DNA from: CAZGTQ01 sp964528575
Lineage (GTDB): Bacteria > Planctomycetota > UBA1135 > GCA-002686595
DNA length: 19,190 bases
Assembly: GCA_964528575.1 (NCBI GenBank)
Contig: CAZGTQ010000194.1
Span: 1 to 19,190, forward strand
Reading direction: 5' to 3'
Part shown: piece by piece, positions 1 to 6,177 of the stretch
How the letters are laid out: every line of letters begins with the position of its first letter
Position numbering within the stretch: position 1 is the first letter of the stretch
Notes under the pieces: generated by a model
Told to the model about the DNA's origin: nothing
Database searches by the model: none
The model's input: only the letters and a program-made list of their open reading frames with translations
Made by a program: the position numbers and the translations under genes

Positions 1-13
1 GCCCAGCGCCGCG

Positions 14-2167
14 CTACTCGAGCAGCGGCGCGAGGTCGGCGAACAGCGCCTCGTCGGCGGGCACGCGCTCGATCCAGGCGCGGATCTGCTCCGACGCGGA
101 GGCCCGGCGGTTCTGCTCGAGCAGCGCGAGCGCGAGCAGGCGCACGCCCAGCGCGCTCGGCTCGAGCGAGAAGGCCTCGAGCGCCGCGCGCTCGGCGCGC
201 TGTGCATCGGTCGCGCGGATCGCCGCCGAGAGCCCGCGCCACGAGTCGGCGTCGTTGGGCTGCTCCGCGACGACCGCCTCGAAGTGCGGCACGGCTTCGG
301 CGGGGCGCCCCGCCTCGAGGTAGCGCTGGCCGAGATTGGCGCGCGCGCGCAGGTTGCGCGGCTGCTGGGCGTACCAGCTCAGCGCGGCGTCGAGCGCGCC
401 GATGACGTCGCCCGCCCTCGAGCGCAGCAGCGAGATCGCGCCCCACTGCGGGTTCTGCGCGCGCGCGAGCAGGTCCGCCCCGCTGCGGAACGTCTCGAGC
501 AGCGCCGGCGCGCCGGCCCCGTGCGGCTCGAGCGGCGGGCACGCGACCAGCGGCAGGCGCTCGAGCGCCTCCTCGGCGAACGGCGGGTCGTGCTCCTCGT
601 CGTGGCACCGCGCGCACGCGAGCGCGCCATGGCGCAGCGCGTCGGGATCGAAGTAGCTCGTGCCGCCGCGCACGTGCCGGCCGCCGGCGCCGTGGCACGC
701 CGCGCACTGCACGTTCTCGAACCCCGCGTACAGGTGCGGGCGCGGAAAACCGCCCGGCTCCTGGTAGCCGACCGTGTGGCAGCCGATGCACTCCGCGTCG
801 ACCTCCTGGTGCGTCGCCTGCAGCGTCGAGAACGCGTGGCTGTGGCGCGTCGCGAGCCAGAACTCGTACTGGCGCGGATGGCACTCCTGGCACACCTGCG
901 CGCCGACGTAATGGCCGCTGCGTTCGAAGTTGCTCGACTTCGACATCCAGTAGTCGTTGACCCCGTGGTGGTAGCGGTCGATCAGCGCGAGCGTCCACTC
1001 CGAGCGCGTCAGCGCGAAGTGCATCGGGACGAGCACGTGCGAGAAGACGTTGCCCGACTCGGGGAACGGCCCCAGCCGCGCGCGCGCGTTCTCGAAGCGC
1101 GCGAGCTCGCGCTCGTGGTGCTCGACCTTCTTCTTCCATTCCTCGGTGCCGAGCGCCAGCTCGCGCGTCGCGAGATCCTCGACGTGCGCGCGCTCGACCT
1201 CGAGCGCGACGTCGGTCGCGTGCCACTCGGAGACGTCGACGAGCGGGCCGTGGACCTCGCTCGTGAAGTACTGCTCGGGCTCGCGCCACCACCACTCGAC
1301 GCGGCCGACGCGCGAGCCGCGCACGAACGGCACGAGCACGGGCGTGCCCTCGACGAAGTTCGTCTCGCGCTTGCTGTTGCCGAAGTGGCCGCCGAAGACG
1401 AGGTCGAGCCCGGGGACCTGGCGCGCGACCTTGACGTTGAGGTCGAAGCCGAGGTGCGAGAGGAACACGACGAGGTCGCATTCGTTCGCGAGCTGCGCGG
1501 CGAGGCGCTCGAGCTCCGGCCGCCAGGGCAGGATGCGCAGGCCTTGCTCGTGCGCGATCTGCTGCACGTCGACCGGCTTGGCGTCCTTCGCTTTGGGCTC
1601 CACGAGGTCGGGCGCGATCAAGCTGAAGAAGCCGATCTTGAGGCCGGCGCGCTCGACGATGCGGTGCGAGGGGAAGACCGGCTCGCCGGTGCGGGCCTCG
1701 ACGAGGTTGCCGCACAGGATCGGCACGTCGAACTCCTCCGACAGCGCTTTCAGCTCCTCGTGCCCGAGCGCCGCGAGGTCGTTCTCGCCCAGGGCCATCG
1801 CCTCGCAGCCGAGCCGGCCCCACACCTCGAACAGCGTGCGCGCCTTGATCGGCATCTGCAGCCGCTCGGGGAGGTCCTCGATGCGGGTCTCGGCGAGCAG
1901 GTCCCCCGCGTCGACGAAGAGCGCGTCGTCGGGCCGCGCCGCGAGCTCGCGCTCGACGTAGCCCGCGATGCGATCGATCCCGCCGATCTGCCCGGCGACG
2001 CAGCCGCAGGGCTCGATGTAGCCGTGCACGTTGCTCGCGTAGAGCAGGAGGAGGTCGGCCGGCTCGCGGCTGCCACCCGCGGCGTCGTGGCAGGCGCTCC
2101 AGGTGGCGGCGAGGCCGAGCAGGAGCGCGGCGGCGCCGGCGAGCGCGGGAGGACGGGCGGTGGACAT
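14..2167 (-). CDS. Metallophosphatase-like / tetraheme cytochrome c / TPR fusion lipoprotein
   Basis: The 717-residue protein probably works outside the cytoplasmic membrane. Residues 1-26 form a signal sequence with a hydrophobic core and a possible lipobox (ATWSAC, Cys26). Residues about 38-300 resemble the UshA/5'-nucleotidase metallophosphatase fold: SNVHGYIEPCGC (45-56), VDAGDLL (85-91), LGENDL (126-131), LSHLG (236-240) and GGHFG (259-263). The usual D-x-H, GNHE and GHxH metal motifs are altered, so catalysis is doubtful. Four heme-binding CxxCH motifs follow: CQECH 426-430, CIGCH 460-464, CAACH 488-492 and CARCH 518-522, in an arrangement like cytochrome c554-type proteins. The C-terminal 130 residues are helical and alanine-rich and look like TPR repeats. 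The gene is divergent from the riboswitch-controlled gene. An electron-transfer role is inferred from the hemes; the substrate is unknown. The start puts the signal peptide at the N-terminus. Confidence 0.85.
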   Translation of the reverse strand: MSTARPPALAGAAALLLGLAATWSACHDAAGGSREPADLLLLYASNVHGYIEPCGCVAGQIGGIDRIAGYVERELAARPDDALFVDAGDLLAETRIEDLPERLQMPIKARTLFEVWGRLGCEAMALGENDLAALGHEELKALSEEFDVPILCGNLVEARTGEPVFPSHRIVERAGLKIGFFSLIAPDLVEPKAKDAKPVDVQQIAHEQGLRILPWRPELERLAAQLANECDLVVFLSHLGFDLNVKVARQVPGLDLVFGGHFGNSKRETNFVEGTPVLVPFVRGSRVGRVEWWWREPEQYFTSEVHGPLVDVSEWHATDVALEVERAHVEDLATRELALGTEEWKKKVEHHERELARFENARARLGPFPESGNVFSHVLVPMHFALTRSEWTLALIDRYHHGVNDYWMSKSSNFERSGHYVGAQVCQECHPRQYEFWLATRHSHAFSTLQATHQEVDAECIGCHTVGYQEPGGFPRPHLYAGFENVQCAACHGAGGRHVRGGTSYFDPDALRHGALACARCHDEEHDPPFAEEALERLPLVACPPLEPHGAGAPALLETFRSGADLLARAQNPQWGAISLLRSRAGDVIGALDAALSWYAQQPRNLRARANLGQRYLEAGRPAEAVPHFEAVVAEQPNDADSWRGLSAAIRATDAQRAERAALEAFSLEPSALGVRLLALALLEQNRRASASEQIRAWIERVPADEALFADLAPLLE

Positions 2168-2263
2168 GGATGGATCGGGGGCGCGAGCGAGCGGGCAGGA
2201 TGCCAGGGGGGCGTGTACGGGGCCAGCGGGCCGGTGTGGGACGGGATCGGACGCATCCGCGGC

Positions 2264-2292
2264 TTGCGAGGTGCCGTGGAGCCACGTAGGCT
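2264..2292 (+). promoter_or_regulatory. Candidate sigma70-type promoter for the riboswitch transcript
   Basis: TTGCGA (2264-2269) and TAGGCT (2287-2292) are separated by 17 nt. Transcription would start near 2299, just before the first conserved riboswitch bases. The match to consensus is modest (4/6 and 3/6), so position is the main support. Nothing else is evident between 2168 and 2263. Confidence 0.35.
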
Positions 2293-2301
2293 GCGGCCGA
2301 C

Positions 2302-2530
2302 AATTCGGTAGCGCGCGTGGTCAGGGAAGCAGGTGCGAATCCTGCGCGGTCCCGCCACTGTGAGCTCCTCGTCCGCCGCCTCATTCGGGCGGCCGCCGCC
2401 GTCAAGGGTCCGCGCAGACATGCGCGCGAGCCCAAGCGGGCGCGGCCGCCGGTCACTGGGCCGCCGAGAAATCTCGGTCCCGGGAAGGCTGGGGCGGCGG
2501 ATCCAGGACGAGCCAGGAGACCTACCCCGT
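2302..2530 (+). promoter_or_regulatory. Cobalamin (B12) riboswitch aptamer
   Basis: The segment beginning at 2324 (GGGAAGCAGGTGCGAATCC, then CGGTCCCGCCACTGTGA to 2363) matches the conserved core of cobalamin riboswitches. About 90 nt of GC-rich stems follow, then GGTCACTGGG near 2451 and CCGGGAAGGCT near 2480. The near-consensus B12 box AGCCAGGAGACCTACC lies at 2511-2526. Order, spacing and strand all fit the AdoCbl/MeCbl aptamer family, which normally represses B12 uptake or synthesis genes when cobalamin is bound. The outer limits are approximate. The element lies about 140 nt upstream of the secreted-protein start at 2671. Confidence 0.93.
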
Positions 2531-2542
2531 GCGCGGGATCGA

Positions 2543-2665
2543 GTCGGACCTCGCGGAGAGGGTCCGCATCCAGGGACGTCTCCCCGGTCGCCGCGTGTGT
2601 GCGCGGCGGCTGCGGCGAAGCCCGCGCGGGGTCCGACGGATCGACGCAGACATCGATTCGGAGAC
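2543..2665 (+). promoter_or_regulatory. Putative riboswitch expression platform with alternative pairings
   Basis: GTCGGACC (2543-2550) can pair perfectly over 8 bp with GGTCCGAC (2630-2637). Six of the same bases, CGGACC (2545-2550), can instead pair with GGTCCG (2561-2566). In addition GTCTCC (2578-2583) is complementary to GGAGAC at 2660-2665, the likely Shine-Dalgarno site 5 nt before the ATG. It is also complementary to GGAGAC inside the B12 box (2516-2521). This suggests control of translation initiation. No run of T typical of an intrinsic terminator is seen. The pairings were found by eye and not folded. Confidence 0.45.
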
Positions 2666-2670
2666 CCCTC

Positions 2671-3987
2671 ATGCGACCTCTCTCGTCCGGCGCCTTCCTG
2701 GCGTCCCTCGCGCTCCTGGTGAGCGTGCTCTCATCCCCCGCGTCCGCCCAGGACGTCCCCGCGGACGGCTTCGCCCTGACGCCGCTCCCCTACCCGGCGC
2801 CCGGCGCCACCGCGACGCTCGCCAACGGCGACTTCGTCTCGTTCGACGGCGCCACGGTCGCGCGCTACGACGCCGCGGGCTCGCTCGTCGCGGTCCTTGG
2901 CTCGTTCACGCCCGCGGTGTTCACCGGCGCGCTCGCGCTCGACCCGTCCGAGACGTTCGCGCTGCTCGGCGAGAGCTCGAACGGCGACGTGTACCGCGTC
3001 GCGCTCGACGGCAGCGGCATGACGTTCCTCGCGAACCTGCCGTTCAACTACGACGCCGACTTCGAGAGCGGCACGAGCGCGATCGTCAGCGCCGCGCAAG
3101 GCGGCTTCTTCGCCGGCAACGACCTCGTGCGTCTGGACACGACGACCGGCGCGACGCAGGTCCTCGCCCAACTGTCGGGCTCCTCGGGTCCGGTCGCGAT
3201 CGACAACCTCGGCAACCTGTTCTACGCGACGCAGGATCCGGCGTTCCCGCCGCCGGCCGGCAGCACGTCGGTCGTGTTCTTCACGTCGGCGCAACTGAAC
3301 GCCGGCGTGCTGCTCGGCGACGCCGACCCGTTCCTCTTCTGCGCCGGCTTCGACGGCGGCATCTCGCTCGCGTACGACGAGGCGCGCAACAACCTGTACC
3401 TCTCGGAGACGAATTTCGACATCCCGACCAATCGCATCCGCCTCGTGGGGCCTTCGCAGGCGAGCTCGCCGACGCTCGTCGCGGGCGACCCGTTCCTCAC
3501 CGGCTCGAACCTCGAGTTCATCGAGGGCGACGGCGTCGCGCGCTTCCTGCCGTACCAGCCGGCGACGGGCGGCCGGCTCGTCTACAGCACGACCGACTTC
3601 GGCACGGTGAACGAGCGCAAGGCGCTCGACCCCGCGCGGCCGGTCGCGAGCGTCGGCGGCCTCGGCACGAGCGGTCCCGGCACCGTCACGTTCGACGTCG
3701 CCGGCGCCCACCCCGGCGGCACGTTCCTCTTCGTCTTCGGTCCGCAGGCGACGTACGGCCCGCTCGAGGCCGCGCTGTTCCAGCAAGGCTCCGCTCTGCC
3801 GCTCTTCACCGGTCTCGCGACGAGCACGCTCGCCTTCGTGCCGTTCTTCCTGCCGGTCGACGCGAACGGCGCGGGCAGCTTCACGTTCTACAACCCCGGC
3901 GGGCTGGAGAACCTGCTCGTGCTGCAGGCGCTGATCGGCGACGCGAGCGCCAAGACGCTCGGCACGAGCACCGCCGCGTTCCTGTAG
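2671..3987 (+). CDS. Secreted, probable beta-propeller protein under cobalamin riboswitch control
   Basis: The protein has 438 residues. Residues 1-26 are a classic signal peptide (MRPLSSG, hydrophobic stretch, cleavage after ASA before QD). Residues about 30-310 are rich in short beta-strand units, such as GALALDPSETFALLGESS, GDVYRVALDGSG, DLVRLDTTTGATQVLAQLSG and GPVAIDNLGNLFYAT. These resemble blades of an NHL/SMP-30-like propeller. Residues about 320-438 look like a beta-sandwich tail ending in LLVLQALIGD and TSTAAFL, a style seen in secreted planctomycete proteins. No enzyme motif or membrane anchor is visible. Longer in-frame starts lie inside the riboswitch and are rejected: the ATG at 2671 follows GGAG and begins the signal peptide. 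Control by B12 suggests a role in cobalamin capture or use, possibly analogous to BtuG. The family itself is not recognised. Confidence 0.85.
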   Translation: MRPLSSGAFLASLALLVSVLSSPASAQDVPADGFALTPLPYPAPGATATLANGDFVSFDGATVARYDAAGSLVAVLGSFTPAVFTGALALDPSETFALLGESSNGDVYRVALDGSGMTFLANLPFNYDADFESGTSAIVSAAQGGFFAGNDLVRLDTTTGATQVLAQLSGSSGPVAIDNLGNLFYATQDPAFPPPAGSTSVVFFTSAQLNAGVLLGDADPFLFCAGFDGGISLAYDEARNNLYLSETNFDIPTNRIRLVGPSQASSPTLVAGDPFLTGSNLEFIEGDGVARFLPYQPATGGRLVYSTTDFGTVNERKALDPARPVASVGGLGTSGPGTVTFDVAGAHPGGTFLFVFGPQATYGPLEAALFQQGSALPLFTGLATSTLAFVPFFLPVDANGAGSFTFYNPGGLENLLVLQALIGDASAKTLGTSTAAFL

Positions 3988-4013
3988 CCAGCGACCCGGT
4001 CGCGGCGAGCGGG

Positions 4014-4304
4014 CTACACCGTCCGCACGCTCTCGAGCCACGGCAGCTCTTCGCGCAGCCGTGGCTCGAGGGCGCCATACAGCGTCGAGGCCTGCGCGTG
4101 GCAGCTCGTGCACGCGCCGGCCCAGCGCAGCTCGACCGTGCCGCCCTCGACGGCGACGAGCTCGAGGCGTCCGCCGTCGAGCGCGAGCAGCGGCGCGAGC
4201 TCGTCGAGCACGCGCTGCACCTGAGCGCAGCGCACGGCGTCGCCGCGCGGCGCCGGCGGCTCGTCGCGCGAGGCGCCACCGAGCAGCCGTCCGAGCCAGC
4301 TCAC
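4014..4304 (-). CDS. NifU C-terminal-domain (Nfu-type) iron-sulfur cluster protein
   Basis: This 96-residue protein carries an Nfu domain over about residues 27-96: VQRVLDELAPLLALDGG, then GACTSCHAQASTL with the CxxC pair at Cys65 and Cys68, and a final LPWLESVRTV. In the family, the two cysteines of a dimer hold a [4Fe-4S] cluster that is passed to apo-proteins. The GTG start at 4304 is chosen because it overlaps the upstream stop (GTGA), which implies translational coupling. An open frame extends further upstream but reads as low-complexity arginine/alanine shadow sequence. It ends 26 bases from the convergent plus-strand gene. The function as carrier or scaffold is inferred from the family. 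Confidence 0.85.
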   Translation of the reverse strand: MSWLGRLLGGASRDEPPAPRGDAVRCAQVQRVLDELAPLLALDGGRLELVAVEGGTVELRWAGACTSCHAQASTLYGALEPRLREELPWLESVRTV

Positions 4305-4888
4305 GGCGCGGCCTCCTGCTCGAACGTGAGCCAGCCGGCGGGCGCGCGCGCACGCCAGGCGCCGGCGCCGAGCTCGACCTCGAGTGCCGGCACGCGCTCG
4401 GCGAGCGCGGGAGCGAGCCACGGCGGCGGCGCCGACGCGCTCTGCAGCACGAGCTCCGCTCCCCCGCCGGGCGCGGGTGCGAGCTCCCAGGCCAGCTCCC
4501 CGCCCGCGGGCAGCGCGTTCCCCGCGCTCCACAGGAGCGCGCCGAGCGCCCACGGGAGCTCCCAGCCGGCCGTGCCCAGCTCCGGCACCGGCCGGTCGGC
4601 GCGCGCCAGAGCGCGGCCGTCGCGCCGCAGCCCCTCGTCGACGACCGAGACGAGCGCGGCGAGCCCGTGACGCTCGCGCCGGGCGAGCAGCGCGTCGTTC
4701 CCGCCGGCCGCCATCAGCACGCCGAGCACCCAGCCCTGCGCGCGCAGCGCCGCGTCGACGCGCTCGAAGGACCCGTCGTCGAGACAGCGCGCGCGCGTGA
4801 CGCGCTCGAGCTCCGCCGTCGTCGCCTCCGTGCGCTCGAGCACGACGCCGAGCAGCGCCTCCTGCAGCGGATCGGAGCGGACGTCCAT
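4301..4888 (-). CDS. Hypothetical protein, possibly a degenerate HATPase-like fold
   Basis: The 195-residue protein is not recognised. It is soluble, with no signal peptide or membrane segment. Residues 1-95 look helical (PLQEALLGVVLERTEATTAE; GLAALVSVVDEGLRRDGRAL). Residues 108-190 alternate helix and strand: LPWALGALLWSAGNALPAGG, then GELAWELAPAPGGGAELVLQ. This layout resembles the N-box region of histidine-kinase ATPase domains or ChpT-like phosphotransferases, but the G-boxes are missing, so the idea is weak. The start at 4888 is chosen because the open frame further upstream runs through the tRNA gene. The stop overlaps the NifU-type gene start by GTGA, so the two are probably co-translated. 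Confidence 0.65.
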   Translation of the reverse strand: MDVRSDPLQEALLGVVLERTEATTAELERVTRARCLDDGSFERVDAALRAQGWVLGVLMAAGGNDALLARRERHGLAALVSVVDEGLRRDGRALARADRPVPELGTAGWELPWALGALLWSAGNALPAGGELAWELAPAPGGGAELVLQSASAPPPWLAPALAERVPALEVELGAGAWRARAPAGWLTFEQEAAP

Positions 4889-4914
4889 GTGTCGTTCGGT
4901 GGCACCGTCTTGGG

Positions 4915-5000
4915 TGGTACCAAGGAGGGGACTCGAACCCCTACTCCCTTGCGGGAAGTGGATTTTGAATCCACCGCGTCTGCCATTCCGCCACCCTGGC
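4915..5000 (-). tRNA. tRNA-Leu (anticodon CAA)
   Basis: This 86-nt cloverleaf lies on the minus strand. The acceptor arm GCCAGGG pairs with CCTTGGT (two G-U pairs), followed by discriminator A and an encoded CCA. The anticodon stem GTGGA/TCCAC encloses loop TTCAAAA, giving anticodon CAA (plus-strand 4965-4967), which reads UUG codons. A long variable arm TCCC-GCAA-GGGA marks a class II leucine tRNA. The T arm is AGGGG-TTCGAGT-CCCCT. It lies 26 bases ahead of the 195-residue gene and may share its transcript. Confidence 0.97.
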
Positions 5001-5042
5001 CCAAGCACGAACGGCGCTGTGCGAGCGCCCGCGCGCGTCCGC

Positions 5043-5084
5043 GCACGTCTGGATACGCACGTCTGGATACGCGCGTCTGAATAG
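5043..5084. repeat. 14-bp tandem repeat, three units, upstream of tRNA-Leu
   Basis: GCACGTCTGGATAC occurs twice in perfect tandem (5043-5056, 5057-5070). A diverged third unit, GCGCGTCTGAATAG, follows (5071-5084). It fills much of the gap between ddl and the tRNA. Its core GCACGTCTGG recurs, inverted, in the array at 11736-11774. Confidence 0.85.
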
Positions 5085-5120
5085 GGGTGTACACCGCGGG
5101 CCGCGCCCTGCGCAAGCCCG

Positions 5121-6173
5121 TCAACAGGAGCGGCGCAGCGCGGCGGCGACGATGCGGCGGCACAGCGCGTCGAACGCGATCCCCGAGCGCGCGGCGGACA
5201 GCGGCAGGAGCGAGCGCGGCGTGAGCCCCGGGAGCGTGTTCGACTCGAGGAACACCGGCCGCGCGCCAGCGCCCGGCGGCACGAGGAAATCCGTGCGCGA
5301 GTAGCCGTCCAGGCGGAAGAAGCGGTGCGCGCGGCGCGCGAGGGCGCCGATCTCGGCGACGGTCGCCGCGTCGAGCGACTCCGGCGGGCACAGCTCGCGC
5401 GCGCCGCCGGCGGAGTATTTCTCCTCGTAGTCGAAGAACCGGCCCTCGTGCGGGCGGATCTCGACGGGCGTCAGCGCGACGAGCTCCTCGTCGCGGTTGC
5501 CCAGCACCGGGCACGTCGTCTCGACGCCACGCACGCGCTCCTCGACGAGCACCTCGTCGCCGGTCTCGAGCACCGCTTCGATCGCGCGCTCGAGCGCGCC
5601 CTCGCGCGCGCTGGGCTGCTCGACGAGCGCGGTCGCGACCGACGAGCCGCCGCGGCGCGGCTTGACGACCCAGCCGGCGCCGCCGAGCGCCGCGAGCTCG
5701 GCCCGCAGCGTGGAGCGGGAGGCGAGCCACTGCGCCCGGTCGAAGTCGACGGCGCGCGCGACGGCGAGGCCCTGGCTCGCCGCGAGGTGGCGCGCGAAGA
5801 CCTTGTCCATGCACGCAGCCGACGGACCGACGTCCGAGCCCGTGAAGCGCTTGCCGAGCGAGCGCAGCAGGCCCTGCAGCGTTCCGTCCTCGCCCTCGCC
5901 GCCGTGCAGCGCGACGAAGAACACGTCGACGCGCGCGAGCCGCTCGATCGCGGCGGCGACCGCGAGCGGCGCTGCGTCCTCGATGCGCCAGCGGCCGTCG
6001 GACGCGAGCTCGACCGGGACGACCTGCGCGGGCGCGCCCGGTCCCGCTCGCAGCGCCTCGACGACCGCCGCGCCGGACGCGAGCGACACCTCGCGCTCGC
6101 CCGAGCGGCCGCCCGAGAGCACCGCGACGATCCGCCCGCTCAGATCGACGTCCATCGCCAGGTCCGACTGCAT
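5121..6173 (-). CDS. ddl: D-alanine--D-alanine ligase
   Basis: This enzyme joins two D-alanines with ATP in the cytoplasm to make the dipeptide end of peptidoglycan precursors. The 350-residue length fits the family. ATP-grasp landmarks are present: GGRSGEREVSL near 21-31 with the substrate-binding Glu, HGGEGEDGTLQGLL (90-103), VVKPRRGGSSVAT (169-181), VLVEERVRG (208-216), SRTDFLV (292-298) with the conserved Arg and Asp, and ESNTLPGLT (310-318) with the metal-binding Glu and Asn. The start at 6173 lies 4 bases after the upstream stop. An internal ATG at 6155 (Met7) is an equally possible start, and neither has a strong Shine-Dalgarno site. It is the last protein gene of the group before the tRNA. 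Confidence 0.95.
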   Translation of the reverse strand: MQSDLAMDVDLSGRIVAVLSGGRSGEREVSLASGAAVVEALRAGPGAPAQVVPVELASDGRWRIEDAAPLAVAAAIERLARVDVFFVALHGGEGEDGTLQGLLRSLGKRFTGSDVGPSAACMDKVFARHLAASQGLAVARAVDFDRAQWLASRSTLRAELAALGGAGWVVKPRRGGSSVATALVEQPSAREGALERAIEAVLETGDEVLVEERVRGVETTCPVLGNRDEELVALTPVEIRPHEGRFFDYEEKYSAGGARELCPPESLDAATVAEIGALARRAHRFFRLDGYSRTDFLVPPGAGARPVFLESNTLPGLTPRSLLPLSAARSGIAFDALCRRIVAAALRRSC

Positions 6174-6177
6174 GCGA

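Noticed and set aside
284..2311. Long plus-strand open frame opposite the cytochrome gene
   Set aside because: It is Arg/Ala/Val-rich shadow sequence of high-GC coding DNA. The opposite strand has a signal peptide, four CxxCH motifs and domain signatures.
2317..2670. In-frame extension of the secreted protein back to 2317
   Set aside because: This stretch is the cobalamin riboswitch and its leader. A signal peptide begins exactly at the ATG at 2671, after a GGAG ribosome site.
3988..4013. Hairpin GCGAC-CCG-GTCGC between convergent genes as a terminator
   Set aside because: The stem is only 5 bp with no T run on either side, so a terminator cannot be supported.
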